DNA of 64,000 nt, from NCBI RefSeq assembly GCF_903645315.1, contig NZ_CAHJXL010000001.1, positions 1,230,001 to 1,294,000 of the forward strand, given 5' to 3'. Below are positions 29,115-39,366 of this stretch, piece after piece. The notes beneath the pieces were generated by a model. It was not told the origin of the DNA and ran no database searches. It was given only the letters and a program-made list of their open reading frames with translations. Position numbers and translations under genes: made by a program. The stretch comes from Victivallis sp. Marseille-Q1083 (GTDB lineage Bacteria > Verrucomicrobiota > Lentisphaeria > Victivallales > Victivallaceae). Each line of letters starts with the position of its first letter. The stretch's first letter is position 1.

Positions 29115-30866
29115 TTAAAACGTCTGTTTCGCGGCCGGGAAATTTTCCCGCTCATAAACGCATTTCCCCTGAAAATATGTTTGTTCAACGCTCACCTCTT
29201 TCAGTCTCTGCGGATCGATGGCGAGCAGATCATCACTGCAAATCACAAAATCGGCGCTCTTCCCAACCGAAACACTGCCGATCCGGTCCGCTGCCCCGAG
29301 CTGCCTGGCGCCGTTGATCGTATAAGCGTCGATGCAGTCCCCGACTTCGATTCCTTCACTGTTCGGCGGAGCGATCGTCTCATCGGTTCGGCGATTGACC
29401 GCAACCCACATATTGAAGAACGGATTCACCCCGACCGGACCGTCCGAAGCGGGAAAATCGCTGCCGAAAGTCAACGTCACTCCGCCTTTGAGCAAGGAGG
29501 CCAGCGGCACCTGACGCAGGTAGCGTTCCCGGCCGAGCACCTCCTCGGTATATTGGTCATGGATCAGCCAGCACGGCGTCGTCTGATAAAAAACGTCATC
29601 CTGTTCGATAAAACGCCGGACGCCGTCGGCCGGCAGGACCTAGACGTGGCAAATGGTTTTGGTGCCTTCGATTCCGCCCAGCGCTTCATAGAAGTCCAAC
29701 GCCTCGGCAATGGCGGCGTCCCCGATCGCATGATTGTGAACATTGAATCCGTGCCCGGTGGCCAGTTTGCCCGCCGGCAGCATATCTTTGAGGCGAATCA
29801 GCGCTCCGCCGTGTCCTTCCGCCGGCGGCAGGTAATCTTCGGCCATCCACGCAGTCTGCACTTCCAAAGTTCCATCGCCGATGATTTTCAGCGTATCGGC
29901 ATGGATCAGCTCGGAAGTGAATTCCCGCCGATTTTCCATCATCACTTCAAGCATATTTTCCGGCGTGTCCATCGGCGGACCGAAATAAAAATAGCTGGTG
30001 AAGAAGCGCATCGTCAGCTCCCCATTCCGCTCCATTTCACGCAGCGCCTGAAGCCCGACCTGTTCCCGGATGGCGCCGAATCCCGCTTCGAAAACGGCAG
30101 TGACGCCATTCTGGGCAAAGAGCGCCAAAACTTCTTTCAACCCCATCCGGATATATTCCGGCGAAAAAATTCCCAGCTCGCGCAGCAAATTGAATGACGC
30201 GGTGGTTTCAACCACAAAACCGGTCGGATTGCCGCGTTCGTCGCGTTCGAAATAGCTGCCGCCCGGAACCGGGTCGGGAGTATCCCTGGTCAATTTTGCC
30301 AGTTTCATCGCTTTGCTGTTGATCCACAGCGCATGGCCGTCGCTGCTGAAAATGACGGCGGGACGGTCCGGAATGATCCGGTCGAGGTCGACGGCCCGGA
30401 CCGGCCGGCAGTTCGTTCCGAAACCGAAACCCAGGACAAAAGGAAGTCCGCGGTGGTCGGCGTCGTTGGCTTTTTCTTTCAAACAGGCCAGGGTCTCCGC
30501 CAAATCGGCCTCGGGAGGCACGGTAATCGGCTCCAGGGCAATCAATGCCGAAGTCAAAACCGGGTGACAATGCGAATCGACGATTCCCGGAATCACCCGT
30601 TTTCCGGCCAGATCGACGCCCCGGCCATATTCCAGGGCTCCCCGGTCATCGCCGACATAAATGAATTTGCCGTCCCGCACCACGAAAGCGGTGGCCGACG
30701 GATTCTCCCGGTCGGCGGTATAAACTTTGCCGTTATAATAAACAGCCGTGGAAACCTCCGAAGATACCACGGAATGACAACCGGCCAGCGCTCCGGCCAC
30801 TCCCAAAGCGGATGTCATCAGCAAGGTCTGTAATTTGGGCGGCCGCAACAATCGATTCTCCTTCAT
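29115..30866 (-). pseudogene. YtcJ-like amidohydrolase lipoprotein, interrupted by one in-frame TAG
   Basis: The gene reads as one 584-codon frame except for TAG at 29642-29640. Before it: a lipoprotein signal (MTSALGVAGALAGCHS, lipobox LAGC), the metal motif GIVDSHCHP and HNHAIGDAAIAEAL, ending ...TKTICHV. After it the same frame continues VLPADGVRRFIEQDDVFYQTTPCWLIHDQY, then GSDFPASDGPVGVNPFFNMWVAVNRRTDE. Family members usually have HxQVLxPxD here, so a CAG-to-TAG change is the simplest explanation. The product would lose the last third, including the second metal-site Asp. It is 28 nt downstream of the acetolactate decarboxylase gene. Confidence 0.85.
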
Positions 30867-30894
30867 TCCCGACGTTCTCCTCTAAAAAAGCATT

Positions 30895-31683
30895 TTATTC
30901 CACTTGGGCGGATTCGGCTTCATGAAGCTCCCCGGCCCGGTCCACACTCAAGTCGGCAGCGGCGAAAGCGTCGGATTCCCGCGGCAGAATCATGCGGAAA
31001 TCGTAAATCTCGGCCAATTCCAGCCTGCCGCTGTCCAGTTCGAAATCCAGGACATGCCCGCCCTGCTGCCGGCCGGCGGAGATAAAATGCAGGTGCCAGC
31101 CCGGTACGTTGATGCCTTTGACATAGGCGGGCAGCCGGAAGCCGACCAGATCGCCGCTTATCCTGCCGAGTTCGAATTCCGGCTGATGCCTGGTCACTTC
31201 GACCAGCGGCCGGTACGGCTTTTGCTGGGCCGGAACCGAACGGGTCCGCATCCGTCGAAATTCGCCCCGGAGATGAATGGCGACCATGCCATTCCGGTTG
31301 GGCGCCTGCCGGTCAAGCCGATCGAGCAAAACGCCCAAAGACACCGGCTCCGGCAATTCGACGACTTTTTCCGGCCGGAAATCGACCACAGCGGCGAACG
31401 GCGTGGTCTGGTCATCGCCGGGCAGATATACGTTGCCGTCGGCGCGGATCTGATAGACGACGCCGTCCAGCATCAGCATTTCGCCGTCCAGCTTGTCCAG
31501 CGTGCCGATTCCCAGCGTGCCATATTGCTTCAAAGCGCCGATTGTCGCCGAACCGTCGTAAACGCCGGCCAGCAGCGAATCAATCGTGGCGATCTGCGTA
31601 ATCCGGGCATCGGAGCCCGCACAACCGGCCAGTAAAATGACCAAAACAGCCCAGCACACCCCCGCCGTCCAAATCCGTTTCAT
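30895..31683 (-). CDS. budA: Alpha-acetolactate decarboxylase, exported lipoprotein form (262 aa)
   Basis: Converts 2-acetolactate to acetoin and CO2. Family motifs are GTLDKLDGEMLMLDGVVYQI, then TPFAAVVDF, then FRLPAYVKGINVPGWHLHFIS and GGHVLDFEL, supplying the zinc-binding His residues. The N-terminus is a lipoprotein signal (AVLVILLAGCAGSDA, lipobox LAGC), so the enzyme should sit on the cell envelope; exported forms are known in some Bacillales, but most are cytoplasmic. GGAGGAGAAG precedes the start. The following amidohydrolase is also a lipoprotein. Confidence 0.92.
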   Translation of the reverse strand: MKRIWTAGVCWAVLVILLAGCAGSDARITQIATIDSLLAGVYDGSATIGALKQYGTLGIGTLDKLDGEMLMLDGVVYQIRADGNVYLPGDDQTTPFAAVVDFRPEKVVELPEPVSLGVLLDRLDRQAPNRNGMVAIHLRGEFRRMRTRSVPAQQKPYRPLVEVTRHQPEFELGRISGDLVGFRLPAYVKGINVPGWHLHFISAGRQQGGHVLDFELDSGRLELAEIYDFRMILPRESDAFAAADLSVDRAGELHEAESAQVE

Positions 31684-31737
31684 CGTCTTCTCCTCCCCGC
31701 CAGCTTGGACAATTATCCCGATTCAGCAACTCTCCCC

Positions 31738-31774
31738 ACAACAGTAAAGTATCGCCGGAAGTATCTGTTGTCAA
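31738..31774 (-). promoter_or_regulatory. Promoter and inverted repeat ahead of budA
   Basis: Minus-strand TTGACA (31774-31769), 17-nt spacer, TACTTT (31751-31746). ACAACAG (31738-31744) and CTGTTGT (31765-31771) form an inverted repeat framing the promoter, a possible operator. The remaining gap to 31930 has no gene. Confidence 0.45.
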
Positions 31775-31930
31775 ACCAGGAAGCCGGATTGGCGGCTCAA
31801 CCGGCCGCCGCCGAGTGTTCCCTCCGGACGATCGGTCGCGCCAAATGAGGACCGGCCGGGCGGCGGCGGGGAAAACGTTCCCGGGGCGACTTCACGGAAA
31901 TTCTCCGGCGCTCCGGGAAGCCGTTCCGGA

Positions 31931-34027
31931 TCAGAATTGCAACAGCCGGTAAGCCTCGGCGTGGATTTTTTCAATATTTTCCGGCGTCGGCTCTTCGAGC
32001 ATGATACGCGGCGCGTCGACCAGGAAGCGTTCCATGTCTTCGCGGGTTTCCCTGGACAACTCCAGCGCCGCCAGCGCGTGCCGGATCAGCCGGTAAAGTT
32101 CGCCATCCTCGATCCCCTCGCGCCAGGACTCCCAGTTCCGGGTCGGAATCGCCCGGCCGCGGTAATCGCGGAACACCACCGCCGCATCCGGCCAGGTGTA
32201 GACTTCGGTCCGGTCGAAGTCATCCCACGGATCGCCCACCGGGAAATAAGCCGACCAGAACCCCAGTCCGTCGAGGTCTTTGGCGATGGCCAGCCAGCCG
32301 AACCGCCGGAACACCGGCACAAAGGCGGATTCGTCGCGCGCATGCTGCACTGCGCAGTTGTTGTAGAACCACAGCGGTTTGCCGGTCGAGCGCAGAAAAG
32401 CCTCGACTTCCGGGTCCTCGTAATGGCGTGAATACGGCATCCAGACATCCACGTACGGCGCCAGCTTGCGGAAGGTGCCGTCCAGCGTAGTCGGCATGTT
32501 GCCCTCCGGCCAATGAGCCGGCGGATTGGCGATCAGCCGGGCATCGGGTTTGACCGCGCGGATGGCGCGGGCCACCGCGACCCATTTGTCGGCGGTCCGG
32601 TCGAAGGGTTCGTCGAGGATTTCCACCAGAATGCGCTCCTCCGGCATTCCTTCGGCCAGATATTTCCCGTAATACTTTTCCAGCCCGGCCGCCACCACGG
32701 CGTTCAACTGTTTCGGATTGGTCGTCGACAGCGCCGCCAAATCGTCCTGAACGCCCCACAGGCCGGCGGTGGAGAGAAAATTATTGAACACATAATCGCG
32801 GAAGCCCTCATTGACGGTCGAATAATGCAGCTTGTCGTCTTCCGCTTCGGCGCCGCCGTAGGTCATCACCTGCCGCGACGGATGGCGGGGCAGGAAACCG
32901 CCCAATATCCGGACGGCGATTTCCGGCGCGGCCAGCAGCCGGCCGTCCTCGCCGGAGAGGGTGACGGTAGCGGTGTAATCGCCCGGTTCCGGAGTGCTTT
33001 CCCCAACGAAGGCGGCAATCCGCAGCCAGAGCCGCACCTGACGACCCGGCGGCAGGGTGATTTCCGGGTAATTCCGGTAAATTTCCTGATCCAGAAACGA
33101 CGGCGGCAGTTTTTCGCCGAATCCCCGGAGCTGGTCGGCGGCGAAAAGATTCAACAGCGCGTCGCCATGCTCGCGGGTTTTGATCGGCGTCACCACCAGC
33201 AGATCGCATTTCGCCGTATTTTCCGGCAATGTGCTCGCCGCCGCGACCCGGAAAGTCACCGGCGCGTCGGAGCGGTTGCTTATGCCGATCATCTTTTGTT
33301 CGATATCGCCGCGCAGCATCGGCATCGTCCAGTTTCCGAGCAGGGGTGCGTCGGGCACGCCAAGCGTGCCGCCTTTGGTGTCGCGCCAGGGGTTTTCACT
33401 CCAGACGACCAGGTCGCCGGCCGCAATCACTGCCGGCGAATCCGGCAGCGGCTGAATTTCGGGCGCGGCCGCCCGGCGTTCTTCCGGCACGAAATCGCCG
33501 GCCGGACCGCCGTAAACCTCCAATTCTCCGAGCTGGCTCCAGGTGCCGCCCGGCCGGAGGAATTTCACCTGCAGCGCAGTGGTGGCGACGTTCAATTCAT
33601 CATAACGCAATACCTCGGCCGCCTGGCCGTTGAATTTTTCCGCTCGCCACTCCCCAGGCACGGCAAGCACCACCGGAATGGAGAAATTTCCAGCGGCGTC
33701 GGCGGCAAACACTTCAATCCGGTCGGCATCGGCATATTCCGGAAACGCCGCCGGCGCGGCGCGGAAAGCCGCGACACCGGTGATCCGTTTGGCCTCGGGC
33801 CAGCGCAGGGTGATTTCGTCGCCCCAGCCGGCCGGTTTTTCCAGATAAATCGAACCGGGCAGCGTATGGTCGCGATCCAGCCGGCCGTCACGGATCAGTT
33901 CCACCCGGTCGGGATTGGCGCGGGATGAAATTTCCGCGTCGGCGGCAAGGTTGACCGTTTCGGCGGCGCCGGCGCCGGACAGCATGGAACAACTGAGGCA
34001 GGAGAGCAGGAAACGTTTCATTCTCAT
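31931..34027 (-). CDS. Exported DUF4091-type glycosidase-like protein (698 aa)
   Basis: Signal peptide (RMKRFLLSCLSCSMLSGAGAAE), then an N-terminal discoidin-like domain (about 25-180: NLAADAEISSRANPDRVELIRDGRLD to GELEVYGG). A middle beta-sandwich follows, then a TIM-barrel-like part (MTYGGAEAEDDKLHYSTVNEGFRDYVFNNFLSTAGLWG, ILVEILDEPFDRTADKWV, GLGFWSAYFPVGDPW). The DUF4091-type end is NWESWREGIEDGELYRLIRHAL. ILDEP offers a candidate acid residue. The start at 34027 is set by TGGAG six nt upstream. It is the last gene of the LacI-controlled saccharolytic cluster. Glycosidase activity is inferred, substrate unknown. Confidence 0.78.
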   Translation of the reverse strand: MRMKRFLLSCLSCSMLSGAGAAETVNLAADAEISSRANPDRVELIRDGRLDRDHTLPGSIYLEKPAGWGDEITLRWPEAKRITGVAAFRAAPAAFPEYADADRIEVFAADAAGNFSIPVVLAVPGEWRAEKFNGQAAEVLRYDELNVATTALQVKFLRPGGTWSQLGELEVYGGPAGDFVPEERRAAAPEIQPLPDSPAVIAAGDLVVWSENPWRDTKGGTLGVPDAPLLGNWTMPMLRGDIEQKMIGISNRSDAPVTFRVAAASTLPENTAKCDLLVVTPIKTREHGDALLNLFAADQLRGFGEKLPPSFLDQEIYRNYPEITLPPGRQVRLWLRIAAFVGESTPEPGDYTATVTLSGEDGRLLAAPEIAVRILGGFLPRHPSRQVMTYGGAEAEDDKLHYSTVNEGFRDYVFNNFLSTAGLWGVQDDLAALSTTNPKQLNAVVAAGLEKYYGKYLAEGMPEERILVEILDEPFDRTADKWVAVARAIRAVKPDARLIANPPAHWPEGNMPTTLDGTFRKLAPYVDVWMPYSRHYEDPEVEAFLRSTGKPLWFYNNCAVQHARDESAFVPVFRRFGWLAIAKDLDGLGFWSAYFPVGDPWDDFDRTEVYTWPDAAVVFRDYRGRAIPTRNWESWREGIEDGELYRLIRHALAALELSRETREDMERFLVDAPRIMLEEPTPENIEKIHAEAYRLLQF

Positions 34028-34132
34028 CGGAGGCTCCAGATTGTTTTCTTCGGTTGTAAAACGCTTGGGAAACGCCGCCGGACCTCGACTGAACCGGTTC
34101 AATTCCGGCCGGCGGCCCGCTTCACCCAGCAG

Positions 34133-35743
34133 TCATTCGATCAGCAAAGCGGCATCGTGCGGCGGCAGCGTCAAAGTTCCGGCAATCCTGCCGAGATCCT
34201 GCAGCACTTCATTGGCGGTATGGGCGAATCCCAGCTCCGCCAGCGAATACTGCATCGCCTCGTTGGAATCGTTGAAAATCGCCGCCGCCCGGCGCCCGCG
34301 GCAGGTACCGAGGAAAACCTGCGGCCAGGAATCCGGCTTCCACTGGTGCGGACACGGCCCGTGCAGCCGGAAATGAACCGCTTTTTTCAACAGCGCCAGC
34401 CGGTCCGGCGCGATCGTGTTGAGGTTGTCGCTGGTGACCGAAATGCCGGTCAGAATGCCGGTCAGCACCGAAAGCCGCGCTTCGCCGACCGTATAGAAGG
34501 CGTTGTCCTGCCGCGCCATCAATACATCCGGGTCCGCCCGGAACCAGCGGTCGATCATCCACCAGTTGGTCAAAGTCGAATGCAGCGCGTTGACGATACT
34601 CGGCGCCCCGGTATTGACGACGCTGTTGTTCGGCTGATGCTGCGGTTCCCAACAGCGGGCGGTATCCGGACTGACCCGGCAGTGATCGACGAAACCGAGG
34701 CAGGGCATGAACGGCGCCCCGCAGCCGAGCAGCGTGCAATCCGGCACCGCTTCGCGGATCGCCTGCATTCCCTGCCGGAACGCGCTGACCGGCGTCGAAT
34801 CCGGATCGCGGCGGCGGCCGTCCGGCAGGGCAAAACCGAGGCCATCGAGTTTGAACAGCGTAAAGCCCCAGTTCCGGAAGGTCCGGAACACATTTTGAAG
34901 GTGTGCCTGCACCTGCGGCTGGGTCGCGTCGAGGCAGGCCCAATAGTTGTCCGGCGGCGGCGACCAGCCGTTGAAAACCAGCGGCTGATTCCGAATGTCC
35001 TGGACAAACCAGTCCGGGTGTTCCCGGAAAATCCGGCTCGCCGACGAGGCCAGAAACGGCATCAGCCAGATCCCGCCGGTCATGCCGGCTCCTCGAATCC
35101 GCTTGCCGATCTCGGCCAGCGGCGTCGGCCAGGAGCTGTCCTGGTCGAGCCAGTCGCCCTGAAACGTTTGATAGCCGTCGTCGATCTGCACATACTGGGC
35201 CGGATATTCGGCGCGCTTCTGTTCATCGCCGAGCGCGGCGAGGTTGTCCAGCAGATCGCGTTCGGTCACATCGGCATAATAGTAATACCAGGTGCAGTAG
35301 CCGGTCACATTTTCCGCCGCCCGAATCGGCGCCACCTGCATCGCCCGCGCCGAAAGGTCGGCATAGCGCTGCAGCAATAGCCGCCAGTCGTCGCCGGTCA
35401 GGACGACGACTTTCTCCGGCTCCTCGTCCGGCCGGATATTCGGCTGTTTCAGCAGGATGGAGTGAAAACGGCCGCGTTTGACCAGCGAAAAATAACTGAG
35501 CGACCGGAAGGCCGTCAAAGCGCCGGCCAGCACGAACTGCTTTGAATTCTCATCGCCGACGACGATGACATCCTCACTGAAGTATTCCCCGTCGAACGCC
35601 GGCGGCGCGAACAGACTCGACGAGGAGGCCAGCGGCACCATGTTGTTGGCCGACCGGTACATAAACGCCGCTTCCGGCGGCAGATTCAACGACAATACGG
35701 CCTGATAACAAGGCTGCGGCTTCCGCCATACGGTTTCTTCCAT
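34133..35743 (-). CDS. Alpha-galactosidase-like glycoside hydrolase, family GH36/clan GH-D (536 aa)
   Basis: Retaining alpha-galactosidase-type enzyme. After an N-terminal beta domain the barrel shows YCTWYYYYADVTERDLLDNL, VQIDDGYQ, GIWLMPF, the nucleophile in LFKLDGLGF (Asp300 from the ATG at 35743) and the acid/base in RVSPDTARCWEP (Asp360). There is no signal peptide, so it should act in the cytoplasm on imported oligosaccharides, unlike its exported neighbours. ATG 35743 is preferred over a TTG two codons upstream. It sits between two DUF4091 genes, fitting degradation of a galactose-containing glycan (inference). Confidence 0.87.
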   Translation of the reverse strand: MEETVWRKPQPCYQAVLSLNLPPEAAFMYRSANNMVPLASSSSLFAPPAFDGEYFSEDVIVVGDENSKQFVLAGALTAFRSLSYFSLVKRGRFHSILLKQPNIRPDEEPEKVVVLTGDDWRLLLQRYADLSARAMQVAPIRAAENVTGYCTWYYYYADVTERDLLDNLAALGDEQKRAEYPAQYVQIDDGYQTFQGDWLDQDSSWPTPLAEIGKRIRGAGMTGGIWLMPFLASSASRIFREHPDWFVQDIRNQPLVFNGWSPPPDNYWACLDATQPQVQAHLQNVFRTFRNWGFTLFKLDGLGFALPDGRRRDPDSTPVSAFRQGMQAIREAVPDCTLLGCGAPFMPCLGFVDHCRVSPDTARCWEPQHQPNNSVVNTGAPSIVNALHSTLTNWWMIDRWFRADPDVLMARQDNAFYTVGEARLSVLTGILTGISVTSDNLNTIAPDRLALLKKAVHFRLHGPCPHQWKPDSWPQVFLGTCRGRRAAAIFNDSNEAMQYSLAELGFAHTANEVLQDLGRIAGTLTLPPHDAALLIE

Positions 35744-35791
35744 TTTCAATTTCTTCCATCCTTACACTTGTCGCTAATATGATCGATTCGA

Positions 35792-35820
35792 TCCGGCCCG
35801 GTTGCGACGCCGGGCCCGGA
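35792..35820 (-). terminator. GC-rich hairpin between the giant glycosidase gene and the galactosidase gene
   Basis: TCCGGCCCGG (35792-35801) pairs with CCGGGCCCGGA (35810-35820) with one bulge. No U-tract follows, so it may moderate rather than stop transcription. Confidence 0.4.
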
Positions 35821-35827
35821 ACTGTCT

Positions 35828-38800
35828 TCAACGCAACGCATCGAGCAGGAACTGCCGGCGGGCCTCGAAGACGCTGGACGACGCGCTCCGGTTCAGCACG
35901 TCCGGATTTTCCAGGCTGGCCAGCACGGTTTCCAATTCCGCCGTCCTGCCGGCCCGGCGCAGCGCGTAAAGCAGCAGATAATCTTCAAACCCTTCGCGCA
36001 TCTGTTCCGATTCGATGGTAATGACCGGACCGGTAATGCCGGGGTAGACCACCTCGTAATCCATTTCACCGCTGTCCAGGTCGTTCCAGGCGTCTTCGCG
36101 AGGCGCGAAATAGGAGTAATATCCCCAGCCGTCCAGCCCGGCTTTGAACGACTTCCACGGCATGATCCGCCCCGGGCAGGGATGGATGTAGAAGCTGTTG
36201 AAGCGGCGCGGCGCGTCCCACAGTTCGCGCAGCTTCGGGTAATCCTTGCCGTTGAAGCCGAAGTAAATGCCTTCGATCGGCACCGAGAGGTCGACGTATT
36301 CGTTGTACCAGCCCTTGAACTGGTTGTAGATATCCTCCTCGGAACGGAAGCCGTTGCCGCCCCAGCAGCAGGGATCGGCGTACAAATTGAGCTCCGGGTC
36401 GAACTCCTTGATCGTTTTCATGATCTCGCGCATCAGATCGGTGCCGGGGCCGACGCCCGGTTCGTCCCACAATTCCAGAAAGAACTGGTCCTTCCGGTAA
36501 CCGGCCGCCAGCATCTTATCCCGGATGTCGCCGACCAGGGAACGGATTTCCGCCTTGTGCTCCTCGTTGAAATCGGCGGCCGGCAGGGAAGCGGTATAGC
36601 CGAGATGGGCATATTTCGAAGAAACCACGAAGAGATATTTCAGGTCGGGAATCTTCTTCTCCAGCGCCCGGACTTTTTCCGGATGCTCCAGCGGATTGGT
36701 CTGGACGATATTGATGCCGCTGTCCAGCCAGTACTGTGCCTCATTGTCCTCGTAAACCGTGCTGCGCAGCACCGAACTCTGACCGGTCGGCGAACTCCAG
36801 TTGTTATAGCAGTAATCCCCCGGGCGTTCCAGCGCGATGTCGCACACTTCCACCGTGATCGGCAGCGAGACTCCGCCGGCCTGCAATGTCCCGGTATATT
36901 TGCCCGGTTTCGCCGCGGCAGAGCGCACCCGCAGCGTGACGATTTCACTGCCGCCGGGCCGCAGCGTCAAGGTCGGAAACTGTTCGATCTCCGCGGCGTT
37001 AAGCACATATTGACGCAACAGGCCGCTGCCGGGGAAATTGCTCTCCAGGAAGAGCGGCCGCACCGCGACGCCGCGACGCCGCTGGACGACGCCGGCGACA
37101 CCGAGCTCCGCCTGCAGTTCCGGCGCCGGTTTACCGTCGTCAGCGACAAATCCGGAAAACGAAAGCGTCAGTTGCCGGGCGGCATCGGGTGACGGATTGG
37201 TCAGGGTATAAGCGATGTTCTCCACCTCGTCCGGCACCATCGTCACTTGCCGGGAAGCATTCAGATCCGCCGTCGGCAGCACCGGCGCGGTAATCCACTC
37301 CGACTCCATCGGCGTCGGCGCGGCGATCACCTCGGCGTCGGCCAGCCCGCCCAGCCGTTTCCGCCACCGTTCGAGCGTCTCACGGCTGAAACTGCTGTCC
37401 TTGAGCAGCGGGAAGGAGAAATAGGTCTCCGGCGTCAGCTCATGCTGTTCCGCCTCCAGCACGGCGAAAAGCATCGGCACGTGCAGCTCCGGCACCGCCG
37501 GGTAACAACTGATCCGGTCGGTATCGCCGTAACGGTGGTGGCGGGCCAGGTTGATCGGCCAGCGGAACGCTTCGAAATCCCCCTTCTCGCACATCGCCGC
37601 CAGCGGGATGCGCAGGATGCCGTACCAGCGGTCCTCCTGCCGGATGACGCCGCACTCCGGTTCGAATTTTCCCTCGCCCTTCACCGGATCGATGACGGCG
37701 GAGGTATCGAGCAACACTTTGCCGTCACTGGTCAAGCCGAAGTGATAATACCGCCGCTGGTCCAGATCGAAACGGTTGATGTAAACTTCCACCAGATCGT
37801 CCTGCCAGGAACCTTGCGGCCGGGCCAGCCGGTCGAAAGCCGGTTCCATGTTTTCAAAGACGATATACAAGCCATCGGCGCCGAGCGCCATATACGCATT
37901 GGTCTCCAAATCGACAGCGTCGCTGTTCAATTCGGTCATTTTGAAAACGCCGAATTCCTTCAGCGCCTCCGGATCGAACTGTCCGACCGAAAATTTCCGG
38001 TCGAGCACCGGCACCGCACATTTCTGCTTGCCGAGCGAAGCGACCTGCGGCAAAATGCCGGTCGGACCTTCCGGCCGACGGTATTCGGCCTCGCCCCAGA
38101 GCAAAGTTTCAAAGACTTCCAGCGCGGCTTTGCCGGTATTGGCCATCGCGAAATAACTGCCGCGGCTCCCTTCCGGCAAGGCAATCCGGTAGAACTGTTT
38201 GCCCCGGCCGTGCTGGACGAAGGAGCGCAGCTTCCGCCAATCCTGTCCGTTGTCGCTGGTGAAAAAGGTCAATTCAAACGGCATTCCGTTGAACGGCGCC
38301 GCCGCTTCGATATCGATTTCGGCAAAATCGGCCGCCGCCGGGAACTTCCAGACCGCCATCGCGTCCTCACTCCGCGCCGGCATGACCAGACCGGTCTCCA
38401 GATTGCCGTCAACGATCGCGTCAGCGGCCTTGCCGATCGAACTGTCACTCTGAAAGACCGGCTGCGTAAAAGCGACCAACGCCCCGCTCGGCTGCTGATA
38501 ACTGCCCCACACGCCGCGGTTGCCGCTGATCAGTCTGCCCGGCAGCGCGTCGGCGGCAACCCTGGAACCGTCCGGAAAGAGGTAAGCGGCTTCCCCTCCG
38601 GCCGGTTCCGGCGACTGGACGACCGCGTCGAGCGTCCAGTCCGCCGCCGTTCCGCCGCTGCCGACGATGCGCAATTTGGCCTCCGGCACCAAGAACATAT
38701 CCGCTTCCGGTTTGCCCTGATCGTCGGGCAGCCCCTGCAGCAGCAGACCGAAATTGTTCCGCGAACCGTCGCGCCAGGCTTTGACCAGCCCGGTGACGTC

Positions 38801-39238
38801 CAGCACCAGCGGCTGCTGCCAGTCGAACCGCCAATCGGCCTGCAATTCCGGCTCGGCGTCGATGACGCCGGGCAGCGTGAACAGCGTTTTGGTAAATTTA
38901 TTCCAATAACGGTTGATCGGAAAGATCCCGAGCTTCAAAACACCGTCGCGCCCCTCCTTGCCCCAATCGAGCGGATCGCCGGCACGCAACAGCAGCTCCG
39001 CCTTTTCCACCTGGCTGCCGACCGGCATTTCGGACAGGTCGAACCGGAGCGTCAGAATTTGCGGCCCGCCGTCGAACGCCGCCGTTCCCCCCAGCCGCGG
39101 CGTGGCATCAATCCAGCCGCTCTGCAACGCCACCCGCTGCGGCGCCGCCGTTATTTCCACCGCATCGGCATAACCGCAAACCGCCGCCAAGCCGGTCAGC
39201 AATCCGCCGAAAGAGACGATCAATTTCTGGTGCTTCAT
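35828..39238 (-). CDS. Exported multidomain glycosidase-like protein: DNRLRE, discoidin, CBM9-like, DUF4091 (1136 aa)
   Basis: Signal peptide (MKHQKLIVSFGGLLTGLAAVCGYADA). Domains in order: a DNRLRE/CBM-type domain (about 28-195, with VEKAELLLRAGDP and LDVTGLVKAWRDGSRNNFGLLLQG); a discoidin-like region (about 265-385); and a CBM9-like domain (about 425-610, DDLVEVYINRFDLDQRRYYHFGLT). After linker beta domains comes a C-terminal barrel (FFLELWDEPGVGPGTDLMREIM, GWGYYSYFAPREDAWND) ending in a DUF4091-like VITIESEQMREGFEDYLLLYALRR. GAGGA precedes ATG 39238. It is the first structural gene after lacI, probably binding and cutting a complex polysaccharide outside the cell. Confidence 0.8.
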   Translation of the reverse strand: MKHQKLIVSFGGLLTGLAAVCGYADAVEITAAPQRVALQSGWIDATPRLGGTAAFDGGPQILTLRFDLSEMPVGSQVEKAELLLRAGDPLDWGKEGRDGVLKLGIFPINRYWNKFTKTLFTLPGVIDAEPELQADWRFDWQQPLVLDVTGLVKAWRDGSRNNFGLLLQGLPDDQGKPEADMFLVPEAKLRIVGSGGTAADWTLDAVVQSPEPAGGEAAYLFPDGSRVAADALPGRLISGNRGVWGSYQQPSGALVAFTQPVFQSDSSIGKAADAIVDGNLETGLVMPARSEDAMAVWKFPAAADFAEIDIEAAAPFNGMPFELTFFTSDNGQDWRKLRSFVQHGRGKQFYRIALPEGSRGSYFAMANTGKAALEVFETLLWGEAEYRRPEGPTGILPQVASLGKQKCAVPVLDRKFSVGQFDPEALKEFGVFKMTELNSDAVDLETNAYMALGADGLYIVFENMEPAFDRLARPQGSWQDDLVEVYINRFDLDQRRYYHFGLTSDGKVLLDTSAVIDPVKGEGKFEPECGVIRQEDRWYGILRIPLAAMCEKGDFEAFRWPINLARHHRYGDTDRISCYPAVPELHVPMLFAVLEAEQHELTPETYFSFPLLKDSSFSRETLERWRKRLGGLADAEVIAAPTPMESEWITAPVLPTADLNASRQVTMVPDEVENIAYTLTNPSPDAARQLTLSFSGFVADDGKPAPELQAELGVAGVVQRRRGVAVRPLFLESNFPGSGLLRQYVLNAAEIEQFPTLTLRPGGSEIVTLRVRSAAAKPGKYTGTLQAGGVSLPITVEVCDIALERPGDYCYNNWSSPTGQSSVLRSTVYEDNEAQYWLDSGINIVQTNPLEHPEKVRALEKKIPDLKYLFVVSSKYAHLGYTASLPAADFNEEHKAEIRSLVGDIRDKMLAAGYRKDQFFLELWDEPGVGPGTDLMREIMKTIKEFDPELNLYADPCCWGGNGFRSEEDIYNQFKGWYNEYVDLSVPIEGIYFGFNGKDYPKLRELWDAPRRFNSFYIHPCPGRIMPWKSFKAGLDGWGYYSYFAPREDAWNDLDSGEMDYEVVYPGITGPVITIESEQMREGFEDYLLLYALRRAGRTAELETVLASLENPDVLNRSASSSVFEARRQFLLDALR

Positions 39239-39366
39239 ATAAAATCATCCTCAGTTGGTCGATCGGAATTTCTTTTTTCGCCATTCAAAAAAAATATCAT
39301 AAAATTTGCAATCACATATTATGGTTCAACTATTTTAAAAGCTCCGCTTTTTTTCCTCCGCTATTT

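Noticed and set aside
29640-29642. TAG as pyrrolysine codon
   Set aside because: The family normally has Gln at this site and no Pyl-type methyltransferase context is present, so a CAG-to-TAG change is simpler.
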